Positions 9,780 to 17,260 of a stretch of 64,000 nucleotides of DNA are shown piece by piece. Origin of the DNA: Sphingobacteriales bacterium (GTDB lineage Bacteria; Bacteroidota; Bacteroidia; Chitinophagales; UBA2359). The notes under the pieces are model-generated. The model ran no database searches and was not told the origin of the DNA. It saw only the letters and a list, made by a program, of their open reading frames with translations. How positions within the stretch are numbered: position 1 is the first letter of the stretch; the number at the start of each line of letters is the position of its first letter. Both the position numbers and the translations under genes were made by a program. The DNA lies in NCBI GenBank assembly GCA_016718845.1, contig JADKCK010000012.1:1-64000 (forward strand), read 5' to 3'.

Positions 9780-10496
9780 CTACTTGCAAGCTATTTCGGG
9801 CGTTTCGGCTCCACCAATCCAGCCTGTCGGCAAACCACTCGACATGACTTGTCCGTCGGCAAACTGACCTTCATAGCCTGCTTTTACTTTTAAACTATAC
9901 GTAACGTTTACCCACAATTGATTATCCACCATTTTTGTACCTAATACTTTTAGGAGTTCTCCTGCAAAATGTTTGCCCTCTACTTTGCTATCCAAACGGG
10001 GTTCGGTGTGCAAATCCATCACTTTGTTGGTTTGCCAGCAATAGTCATTGGGGGTAATTTGGGCGTATTTTGCCGCTACATCTTGCGAATTGGTGACTTG
10101 GGCAGCAGTAATATTTAGTATTTCTTTGACCATCAATTGTTTAGCATCGCCCAAAGTAGATGGAACACCTTTGAAACTTACATTATCGCCAATATTACAT
10201 TGTTTGTAATTTGCTGGGCCACCTACATTAACAATAGACACCAAAGCGGCATAAATACCTTCTTTTTCGGTTGCTACCTGTGCTGTGTAACCGTCTTTGC
10301 CAAACACGATTTCCTTGACCGTTCCGTTGATAACAATCGTTTCGGTATTTCCCTCATCGGCAACTACATTTTGAGTTGTTTCGTTGGAATTGGGATTATT
10401 GTCCTTTTGATTAGAACAAGAATAGGTCAGGTTTATTGCCGCCAATAGCAATAACATTTTGAAGAAAGTTGTGCTAATTTTGATACAACTTGTCAT
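9780..10496 (-). CDS. Lipoprotein with SH3-like C-terminal region
   Basis: The 238-residue protein starts with a hydrophobic segment ending in a lipobox (LTYSC, Cys about residue 27), then an Asn/Gln-rich linker, so it should be lipid-anchored. Residues about 50-125 (VNGTVKEIVFGKDGYTAQ... GDNVSFKGVPS) look like an OB-like beta-barrel. Residues about 155-235 begin NKVMDLHTEPRLDSKV and contain GELLKVLG and WVNVTYSLK, the pattern of bacterial SH3 domains that bind peptidoglycan or protein ligands. It is under operator D. Domain calls are by pattern only. Confidence 0.6.
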   Translation of the reverse strand: MTSCIKISTTFFKMLLLLAAINLTYSCSNQKDNNPNSNETTQNVVADEGNTETIVINGTVKEIVFGKDGYTAQVATEKEGIYAALVSIVNVGGPANYKQCNIGDNVSFKGVPSTLGDAKQLMVKEILNITAAQVTNSQDVAAKYAQITPNDYCWQTNKVMDLHTEPRLDSKVEGKHFAGELLKVLGTKMVDNQLWVNVTYSLKVKAGYEGQFADGQVMSSGLPTGWIGGAETPEIACK

Positions 10497-10565
10497 GATA
10501 AAAAAGATTATTAAAGTGATTAGTACTTTTGTTTTTTGTGGGATTAATAGGCTCGATTAATGCTG

Positions 10566-10656
10566 CAAAAGTACAGGATTTGTGGAGCATTGGCAAGGCA
10601 AATGTTGGTGAATGAACTAAATTATCGGTTGAATTAGCTAAATTTGGGGGGTGAAT
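10566..10656 (-). promoter_or_regulatory. Promoter plus three-box operator D (lipoprotein gene)
   Basis: The minus-strand -7 box is TACTTTTG (10566-10573). TGAAT boxes lie at 10609, 10630 and 10652 on the + strand, followed by GAACTAAATT and TAGCTAAATTT; spacing 21 and 22, offset 36. It is the closest of the four to the regulator-kinase operon (10842-13600), which itself has no visible copy of the operator. The rest of the gap 10497-10841 shows nothing else. Confidence 0.75.
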
Positions 10657-10841
10657 TATTATACAAATCTGTGTCTGATTCGTAAAATCCGTGTCCTTAT
10701 CTGCGTAACAGTTAGCATACACCCCAAAAACTCCGTGTTTTCCGTGCCTCCGTTGTAAATTTAAAAACACGTTGGTGTAAATGGAGCAGTTATTTATTAC
10801 TTTTCAAGGTTAGCATCAACGTAAGAAAAAGGAGCTATATT

Positions 10842-11603
10842 TTACCCATTCTCCACCCAATTCAAAAAAGGAGCTACTTTTAAGCGCGGAACAATAACTT
10901 GTTCGGGTGTAACGATGGTTAAATGTACCACAATTCTTTGATTAAAATAGTTTTCAATTTCTTTAATTACTTTTCTATTGGCAATCATTTGGCGATTGAT
11001 GCGATAAAATTGATTAGGCGAAATGACGGCTTCAATGTCGTCGAGCGATTTAGATATGGGGTGTCTTTCGCCTTTAAAGTTATACAAATAGACACTTTCG
11101 TTTTCTAAATAAACAAAAGCAATATCTACCACCAAAACGGGGTATATTTTGTCACGAAAACGAATCAAAAAACTCGTTTGATAGGTTTTTTCTTTGACAA
11201 CCAATTCTTTCAGATTCAAGTTCTCAAAAGATTGCCTCACAAAACTGTTCTTTAGCTCTTCTACCTTGAGAATGGCTTGGTGGATATCCTTTTCATTAAA
11301 TGGCTTTAAAATATAGTCAATGCCATTGTTTTTAAAGGCTTTTAGCATATACTCATTGTATGAAGTACAAAAAATAACGGGTAATTTGACCGCAACTTGG
11401 TCAAATATCTCAAAACTTTGTCCATCAGACAACTGAATATCCATAAACACCACATCTAAATGGTGTTGGTGCAACTGCAAATAATGCACAGCACCATCAA
11501 CGCTGTCGCAAATAGCCACAACGGTATAATCGGAACGCTCCTCAATCAGTTCTTTGAGCAATTGAGCGGTTTTATGCTCGTCTTCTACAATTAATATTTT
11601 CAT
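10842..11603 (-). CDS. LytTR-family response regulator
   Basis: The 253 residues divide into a receiver domain (1-120) and a LytTR DNA-binding domain (about 145-250). In the receiver, the acidic pocket Glu7-Asp8 (IVEDEH), phospho-acceptor Asp55 (VVFMDIQLSDG), Thr/Ser of FCTSYNEY and Lys of DYILKPFNE are all present, so it should be phosphorylatable. The LytTR domain carries FYRINRQMIANRKVI. The start codon lies 3 bp after the stop of the kinase gene 11607-12620, so the three genes 13600 to 10842 form one operon. It is the likely reader of operators A-D. Confidence 0.92.
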   Translation of the reverse strand: MKILIVEDEHKTAQLLKELIEERSDYTVVAICDSVDGAVHYLQLHQHHLDVVFMDIQLSDGQSFEIFDQVAVKLPVIFCTSYNEYMLKAFKNNGIDYILKPFNEKDIHQAILKVEELKNSFVRQSFENLNLKELVVKEKTYQTSFLIRFRDKIYPVLVVDIAFVYLENESVYLYNFKGERHPISKSLDDIEAVISPNQFYRINRQMIANRKVIKEIENYFNQRIVVHLTIVTPEQVIVPRLKVAPFLNWVENG

Positions 11604-11606
11604 TTT

Positions 11607-12620
11607 TTAGAATAATTTTATGGTGGTTTCGTAAATACTATTGTCTTGCTTTATCACAACACCTTGTTTTATCCCCGCCAAAGCATAGCGTTTTTTTAGG
11701 TTGGCAATGCCAATGCCAAACGATTCTACTTTTACATTTTTGGGCTGATAATTATTGGCAACCGTAATGCTTTTAGGGTCTTTTTGATAAACACGTATAG
11801 ACAATGGTTTTGCTTCGGAGGCAATATTGTGTTTGATGCAGTTTTCGGCAAGCAATTGTAAGGTATAAGTAGGTATTTCATACGCCAATGATTCATCGGC
11901 AATATGTACTTCTAAAAAAACAGACCGTCCTTGCCGCAAGGTGATGAGGTACATATAGGAGTTAAAAAAAGCCAATTCTTCTTTTAGCGTAACCATACCT
12001 TCTTCATTCTTTAGGGTTTGTTGATACACTTCTTTTAGTTTGATGATAAACTCTTCGGTCTGTGCATCTTTTGACCGAATCATGGCTTGCAGGGTGGTCA
12101 GGCTATTGAACAAAAAATGTGGGTTAATTTGTTGTAGCAACAAATTGAACTGCGCCTTAACAGTTTCGCGCTTCAAATGAATATTATCTGTAATGAGCTT
12201 TGAACGATCATTAAAGGATTTAATGCTTTCTAACATGGCTGTCATCGTAATAATATTCGAACTAACTCTTAAACCTGTTATCCAAGGGTTTGGATTAGCA
12301 AATTTGCTTGTAAAATGCACAAAATTGTACTCCAAAAATAGATAAACAAAGATGATACAAGCACTAACCAAAGTGGCAATTAACCATCTAACGGCTTTAT
12401 AATAGGCTGTTGAATAGACTGCCTTTTGGATTACCAATAAGATCATCAATTGCAAAAATCCTGTAAACAAACAATACCTTATAACATCTTGGATAGAGGA
12501 TATAGGTATTTTGAAAGAATTTATGGTGAAAAGCGGCATTAATATCGGATAGATAAAAGGCAAATACCTTTCCATCTTTGATAAACGGCGTTGTTCGTTG
12601 GCTGCGTCTGTCATGGTCAA
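11607..12620 (-). CDS. LytS-type membrane sensor histidine kinase
   Basis: The 337 residues have four predicted membrane segments within about residues 20-135, then the His_kinase signature QQINPHFLFNSL with the phospho-acceptor His168. Downstream are the N-box LLAENCIKHNI and G-box FGIGIANLKKRY of the ATP-binding domain. It should phosphorylate the regulator encoded immediately after it. Its ATG overlaps the stop of the preceding kinase-like gene by 4 bp (ATGA), which indicates tight co-translation. No extracytoplasmic sensor domain is visible, so the signal is likely to be sensed in or near the membrane. Confidence 0.92.
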   Translation of the reverse strand: MTMTDAANEQRRLSKMERYLPFIYPILMPLFTINSFKIPISSIQDVIRYCLFTGFLQLMILLVIQKAVYSTAYYKAVRWLIATLVSACIIFVYLFLEYNFVHFTSKFANPNPWITGLRVSSNIITMTAMLESIKSFNDRSKLITDNIHLKRETVKAQFNLLLQQINPHFLFNSLTTLQAMIRSKDAQTEEFIIKLKEVYQQTLKNEEGMVTLKEELAFFNSYMYLITLRQGRSVFLEVHIADESLAYEIPTYTLQLLAENCIKHNIASEAKPLSIRVYQKDPKSITVANNYQPKNVKVESFGIGIANLKKRYALAGIKQGVVIKQDNSIYETTIKLF

Positions 12621-13600
12621 AATAGTTGTAGGGTGGTGGTATAGGTAGTTTTGTTTTGTTCTGTAGTTACGCCATCTTCTATACCTTCGAGGAGGTAACG
12701 CATTTTTAGGTTTTCAATGCCTATACCTACTGAGGGCGTTGGGGTGGGGTTGGGTTGATAATTATTAGAAATGCTGATGCTGTGGGCATTTTTCTGAAAT
12801 ATGCGAATATATAAAGGTTGGTCGGCTGAAAAAACATTGTGCTTAAGACAGTTTTCAGCCAGTAATTGCAACGAAAAAACGGGTAAGCGATAGTCTAAAG
12901 ATTCCTGCCTGATAGTCATCTCCCAAAAAATAGCCTCTTCTTTTCCGTACCGCATTAAAAATAGGTACGACTGCAAAAAAGCTAATTCTTCTTGCAGGGC
13001 AATGGGGACTTTTTCTTTTTTTAGGGTTTGCCGATACACATCTGCTAATTTCAAAACATATTCTTCTGCTCGTGGGTCGTCCGACCTGACCATGCCTTGT
13101 AAAGTATCGAGGCTATGAAACAAAAATTCGGGGTTTGTTTGCTGAATCAACAAATTGAATTGTGTTTCCATGTTTTCGGCTTGCAAGTTTAGGTTTTCTA
13201 TTTTAGATTGTTCGCGTGCTTTTGTCCATTTTCTACCCTCTATTATAGCGGAAGAAATGATAGTAGTCAGGAAGAAGCGGAAACAATAATTCAGGGGCGA
13301 AAAACCCGAAAATGGCAGGAGTATGTGAAGGACATAATAATCAAGAGCAAGAATTGTAAGCGCATATAGGTTGCTGCCCAAAATAAGGGTTCCCCATTTC
13401 ACCAATAATTTGTCTGAAAGACTTAATAATTTTTCATTCAAATGCCACAAACCCAAAAGAATAGAGGAATAAGTAACCCAAGTGAGCATAAGCCCCGGCT
13501 TGAACAATAAATTGTTCGTCAAGGCAGCGTAGCCCGGCATGAGTAGGGCAAATAGGTAGGGGGCGTAGTCGATGGGCTTTTTCAAAATGTAAAATTTCAT
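12617..13600 (-). CDS. LytS-type kinase homologue lacking the phospho-acceptor His
   Basis: This is a paralogue of the next gene: membrane segments in the first 120 residues, a coiled linker, then the His_kinase region and ATP-binding boxes (LLAENCLKHNV, VGIGIENLKMRY). The key difference is at residue 158, where QQTNPEFLFHSL has Glu in place of the phospho-acceptor His of NPHFLFNSL; a His occurs four positions later (162). ATP-binding motifs are intact, so it may be a pseudokinase partner forming a heterodimer with the true kinase. I chose the ATG at 13600 (MKFYILKKPI); the frame extends to 13648 without a better start. It is first in the kinase-kinase-regulator operon. Confidence 0.85.
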   Translation of the reverse strand: MKFYILKKPIDYAPYLFALLMPGYAALTNNLLFKPGLMLTWVTYSSILLGLWHLNEKLLSLSDKLLVKWGTLILGSNLYALTILALDYYVLHILLPFSGFSPLNYCFRFFLTTIISSAIIEGRKWTKAREQSKIENLNLQAENMETQFNLLIQQTNPEFLFHSLDTLQGMVRSDDPRAEEYVLKLADVYRQTLKKEKVPIALQEELAFLQSYLFLMRYGKEEAIFWEMTIRQESLDYRLPVFSLQLLAENCLKHNVFSADQPLYIRIFQKNAHSISISNNYQPNPTPTPSVGIGIENLKMRYLLEGIEDGVTTEQNKTTYTTTLQLF

Positions 13601-13625
13601 TACGCTTTTTTTTAAAAAAATTTGA

Positions 13626-13850
13626 TTACGGCACCGTTTGCACCACATTTACTGTACCCGCCACGCCGTTGTTCCAAAGTACGGTAATTTGGGTTGTTCC
13701 TTGCCCGCTTTGTATGGTGCCGCCTGTTACTGTCCAAACATAAGTACTGCCTGCAATGGCAGGTACCGAGTAATTTTGGGTAGATGAGCTGCAAACGGGG
13801 CTACTGCCCGTAATAGGTGGTGTAAAGGTACAAGTTTGGTTGCACAATAT
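13626..13850 (-). pseudogene. Fragment of a PKD-like extracellular domain protein
   Basis: About 74 codons encode ITGSSPVCSSSTQNYSVPA and STYVWTVTGGTIQSGQG with TTQITVLWNNGVAGTVNV, the standard Ig/PKD-like repeat of giant secreted Bacteroidota proteins. There is no ATG, signal peptide or sorting domain, and it begins directly behind the stop codon of another gene fragment, in the same frame. It therefore looks like a leftover piece or an assembly join rather than a working gene. Confidence 0.6.
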
Positions 13851-14009
13851 TTAGTTTAGGTACGTCCAAATGTCGTTATTGTAGGTAATTGGCACTAAAC
13901 TGTTGTCGGGATTGTTGCCCATACGTATCATCACTAGGTTTTGGCTAGGTACTATGTTAATAATCTGCCCATTTTTACCTAATGCCGATACCATGTCGGT
14001 GGGTGCAGC
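13851..14009 (-). pseudogene. C-terminal fragment of a serine beta-lactamase-family hydrolase
   Basis: Reading the frame that ends with TAA at 13851-13853 gives APTDMVSALGKNGQ, then IINIVPSQNLVMIRMG and NDIWTYLN at the end. The GxxGQxxxVxPxxxLVxxRMG pattern is the typical C-terminus of serine hydrolases of the class C beta-lactamase/penicillin-binding-protein superfamily. Nothing upstream in frame belongs to this family: it joins at about 14010-14014 to an unrelated N-terminal fragment. It has no start codon of its own. Confidence 0.55.
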
Positions 14010-14013
14010 GGGG

Positions 14014-14652
14014 TGTATTGCCTTCGGGCTGAAAAGGTATGTTGTTGTCGGTAATGGCGCCCAATATGCTAATATCGTTGGTTAGTTTGCCGGCAATTTG
14101 CAGGTTAAAATTAGAGTTAGCCGTTAAATCTTGGCTATTACCTACGGCAATACTTCGCCCAAACGAGCCACTATACTCCAAACCATTGTTGCTACCAAAC
14201 AATCGGTTTTCGAGTTCTTGCTGTTTTTTGATTTGGTATTGATAATAGTTGGTAATATCATCGCCAATGGTTTTTATTTGTTTGGGGTTTTTGTGCGATG
14301 CGGTTTGGCTAAACAAATACGGAAACACGCGGTATTGCAAAGTAATCGAATCGGGGCGAGGGGCGGTTTTCCAGATAAGTAGGGCTTTTTCGTAGTGTAT
14401 ACTATAGGTACTCGTATCGAGGCGGGTTTGGGTACGCAGCAGTGTTACTTTGAGCGAAGCTGGTACTATAGATAAAGTATCGATGCGCAAAGTGTCGGTG
14501 CTTAGGGCTATGGTGCGGGTGCGTAGGTTAGATAAGTTTTGTGCCGATGCCCCAAAACTAAACAAAAGCCAGATAATACCTATAGTTTGGGCACTGCATG
14601 CAATACGCAACACTTTGTGTACGATAAAAAAGAGGTTTATTGGAAAAGGCAT
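14014..14652 (-). pseudogene. N-terminal fragment of a large outer-membrane protein
   Basis: The frame begins with a long hydrophobic signal region (IGIIWLLFSFGASAQ) and runs to IPFQPEGNT, where family likeness stops and a few out-of-family codons end at 13975. The phrase GSFGRSIAVGNSQ followed by NSNFNLQIAGKLTNDI and ITDNNIPFQPEGNT is characteristic of a conserved, roughly 1,000-residue outer-membrane protein of Bacteroidota with unknown role. Here only about 213 residues remain. The break falls exactly where the hydrolase fragment begins, which marks either a deletion fusion or a chimeric contig. Confidence 0.6.
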
Positions 14653-14878
14653 TAGGTATAATTAGCAATTTAAAAACTATTGGATAAGGATAAGACGCTA
14701 AACACCCCGCAAAAGTTGTACGAGGGTAAGTTTTTCTGTAGTATTTAACTCAAATCATACAAAATACAAAATAATTCATAAATTTTTAGCTACCTATGTG
14801 ATGGCTTGTTTGCACACAATAGTTATGTAATAATAACCCTAAATAGCTATTCAATCTAATCTTGTCGGGTAAAAGTGG

Positions 14879-14961
14879 TATTTTAAGCCCCGTTAGGGGT
14901 GTGATATAGGTAGCTTAAGGCGCAGATAAGCGTATTTTAAGCCCCGTTAGGGGTGTGATAT
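14879..14961 (+). repeat. Two identical 29-bp repeats with CCCC-GTTA-GGGG palindrome
   Basis: Positions 14879-14907 and 14933-14961 are identical and 54 bp apart; each contains AAGCCCCGTTAGGGGTG, a short hairpin. They lie in the 596-base gap 14653-15248, which has no gene that I can support. Such small palindromic repeats are common between genes in this phylum; function unknown. Confidence 0.7.
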
Positions 14962-15184
14962 GGTTATTTATCCATGAAAAACGTTACCAATTTACCAAAT
15001 AATGGCGAGTTTGCCAAGAACTATAATACCCGACAATATTAACCTGAATGACCACTAAAAGACAATTTGCCAAAACCTTATTGTTTAGCAAATTGTTTTT
15101 GATACTGTAAAAAGTGTAATGATACTTGCGGCTACAATGCCATACAAATATTGCCTAGGCGATACAAGTATCGCTGCTACCAGT

Positions 15185-15245
15185 ACTGCCACTTCACCAC
15201 TTCACCACTTCACTCTTTCACCACTTCACCCTTTCACCACTTCAA
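15185..15245 (+). repeat. Pyrimidine-rich short repeats before mobA
   Basis: About seven variants of CACTTCACC / CTTTCACC run head to tail right up to the mobA start codon. A similar stretch (TCACTCCTTCACTCTTT) precedes the sigma factor gene at 56438. A slippage-prone tract so close to a start could alter leader length; no function is shown. Confidence 0.6.
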
Positions 15246-15248
15246 AAC

Positions 15249-15797
15249 ATGCAATTAAACGGTTTAATACTTTGCGGTGGGCAAAGCAGCAGGTTTGGCA
15301 GCGATAAATCGCAGGTGATAATAGACAATATGCCGCAATATCTACGGATAAAAAACGCCTTGTTGCCCTATTGTCAAAACGTGTTTATATCGTGCCGAGC
15401 CGAGCAAACCCACCTTTTTGAGCAAGAACAAATTATTTTAGACACACAATCGGCAGGACCCATGAGTGGCTTAATAACCGCTATTGCCCACAACAACTTG
15501 TGTGGGTGGCTGTTAGTAGCCTGCGATTGGCTCAATGTGTCGGGCAAGCACATAGAGCAGTTGTGCGCACACCGCAACCCTAAGTACCCAGCCGTATGTT
15601 ATGAAGATGAGCAACAACGCAAACAGCCATTACTAAGTATTTACGAACCCAGCATTTTTGATGCCGTAACAACAAGCTATACCCAAGGCAACAAATCGCT
15701 TAAAAGTGTGCTGGATACCGCAAATTGCTATTGCCTAAACAGCCCATTATTGTTTTTTAATAGGGTAGATGATTTACCCCCGAATGATAAACCTTAG
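15249..15797 (+). CDS. mobA: Molybdenum cofactor guanylyltransferase-like protein
   Basis: The 182-residue protein opens with the nucleotidyltransferase signature LILCGGQSSRFGSDKS, which in MobA binds GTP, followed by AGPMSGL (the GPLaGl loop) and a CDW motif in place of the usual CDxP metal-binding motif. MobA joins GMP to molybdopterin to form the guanine dinucleotide cofactor. Length fits the family. No other molybdopterin genes are in the window, so the assignment relies on the motifs alone; another small sugar- or nucleoside-phosphate nucleotidyltransferase remains possible. It converges on hemH with a shared terminator. Confidence 0.75.
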   Translation: MQLNGLILCGGQSSRFGSDKSQVIIDNMPQYLRIKNALLPYCQNVFISCRAEQTHLFEQEQIILDTQSAGPMSGLITAIAHNNLCGWLLVACDWLNVSGKHIEQLCAHRNPKYPAVCYEDEQQRKQPLLSIYEPSIFDAVTTSYTQGNKSLKSVLDTANCYCLNSPLLFFNRVDDLPPNDKP

Positions 15798-15827
15798 ACA
15801 ATCAACAGCACTTGCACAATCAACACA

Positions 15828-15868
15828 AAAAAAACGCCCTGCATACATTAAAGTACACAAGGCGTTTT
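15828..15868. terminator. Shared terminator between mobA and hemH
   Basis: AAAACGCC at 15831 pairs with GGCGTTTT at 15861, with A- and T-rich flanks on the two sides. It lies between convergent genes and can serve both. Confidence 0.55.
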
Positions 15869-15881
15869 GGGCAGAGTGGGC

Positions 15882-16928
15882 TTATGCCTCCACTATCATA
15901 TCTTCTACGGCTTTTACCCAACGCGGGTGGGTGTTTAGGCTTTCTACCAATTGCACCTTTTCGCCGCCCCAAGCAATAAATTCTTCTTGGTATTCGGTGG
16001 TAATTTCGTAGGTAGTTTCCAAACAATCGGCTACAAAGGCAGGGCAGAACACCAAAATGCGTTTTATACCCTTGTTTTTAGCCAAATCTTCGAGGGTTTT
16101 TACGGTGTAGGGCTGCATCCAGGGGTCGTTGCCCAAGCGCGATTGATAACTAATGGTGTATTTGTCGGCTGGAATTTGCAGTCGTTTTGCCAATTCGTGT
16201 GCCGTAACATGGCACTGATGCGAGTAACAAAATCTGTTGGCAGGGCAAGCCACCTCGCAGCAGTTGGGTGTAACTAAACAATGTTGTTTCGATTCGTCGG
16301 CTTTTTTCATGTGTCTTTCGGGCAAGCCATGAAAACTAAATAATACATGGTCGTAGCTATTAGGGTCATACGTTTGTCCTATTTGTGCAAAAGCGTCTAA
16401 ATAACCCTCGTTGTTGTGGTAGCTATTGATAAACGTAACAGGTGGCACAGTCTGCCATTGGCTCATTATGTCCATCACTTTTTGGTGGGCAGTGCCTGTA
16501 CTCGACGAGGCGTAATGCGGAAACATAGGTACAATAATGTAGCGTTGTGGGTTTTGTTTTCGCAACTTTTCAAGGGCTTCCTCAATGCTTGGCGACTGAT
16601 AGCGCATTGCCAACTCCACCACATATTGCGTAGATTCGGGGGGATAAGTAGCAAAGCGTTGTTTAAGGGCTTCGGTAAAATCTTGGCTATGAAACTTAAG
16701 CGGCGAGCCTCTGTCTGTCCAGATAGCCTTATACGATTTGGCAGAATTGCCTGCTCTAAATGGGGCTATAATACCACGCACCAACAACTGACGCGGCAGC
16801 CAAGGTATGTCTATCACGCGCCCATCGGTTAAAAACTCTACTAAATAGCGGCGCACATCGGCGGTTGCTGGGCTATCGGGTGTGCCTAAGTTAATTAATA
16901 AAACGGCTATGGGTTGTTTCGATTTCAT
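15882..16928 (-). CDS. hemH: Ferrochelatase
   Basis: At 348 residues this is a full-length HemH, the enzyme that inserts Fe2+ into protoporphyrin IX in the last step of heme synthesis. The start VLLINLGTPDSP is the family hallmark, and the metal-binding catalytic His200 sits in LFSFHGLPERH. The C-terminal DCLETTYEI contains the conserved Glu. Cysteines cluster at about residues 215-235 (CCEVACPANRFC); whether these bind a cofactor cannot be told here. Another heme gene, hemN, is at 35540, not linked in an operon. Confidence 0.95.
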   Translation of the reverse strand: MKSKQPIAVLLINLGTPDSPATADVRRYLVEFLTDGRVIDIPWLPRQLLVRGIIAPFRAGNSAKSYKAIWTDRGSPLKFHSQDFTEALKQRFATYPPESTQYVVELAMRYQSPSIEEALEKLRKQNPQRYIIVPMFPHYASSSTGTAHQKVMDIMSQWQTVPPVTFINSYHNNEGYLDAFAQIGQTYDPNSYDHVLFSFHGLPERHMKKADESKQHCLVTPNCCEVACPANRFCYSHQCHVTAHELAKRLQIPADKYTISYQSRLGNDPWMQPYTVKTLEDLAKNKGIKRILVFCPAFVADCLETTYEITTEYQEEFIAWGGEKVQLVESLNTHPRWVKAVEDMIVEA

Positions 16929-17020
16929 GGTGCAAAGTTACGTCAAAAAACGATAAATTAAGCTATTTTGATAACAACATTTATTAGACACTTTTGTTTT
17001 TGGTTAAACCCATGATGTGC

Positions 17021-17065
17021 AAAAAAGGACTTGTTTGGATAGGTTTTATCCAAACAAGCCCTTTT
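17021..17065 (-). terminator. Terminator after the metalloprotease gene
   Basis: AAAAGGACTTGTTTGGATA pairs with TATCCAAACAAGCCCTTTT around a short loop, with a T-run on the minus strand. It lies downstream of 17261-19192 and upstream of hemH. Confidence 0.65.
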
Positions 17066-17123
17066 GAGAGGTTTCACTATTACTATCAACACTAACGGGT
17101 GTGGTTCTGGATTGACTTTGCTC

Positions 17124-17200
17124 TGGGGGTGCCCGCAACCGTGCAAAAGATGGAAAGCAAATCATCACCCCCAAAAAAGACCTTTACCGCGTGAAGCGGG
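17124..17200 (+). repeat. Dispersed hairpin repeat, copy 1
   Basis: GGGGGTG (17125-17131) pairs with CACCCCC (about 17166-17172), followed by AAAAAAGACCTTTACCGCG and GAAGCGGG. Close relatives are at 38643-38720 (opposite strand) and 57516-57595. This copy is the most diverged between the two arms. The 332-base gap 16929-17260 holds only this and the terminator. Confidence 0.65.
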
Positions 17201-17260
17201 ATTGGTGCAGGGCATGGTGTTGGGTGTATTGGATTTTGGCAGGCTTTGCTTGAGCTAAGG

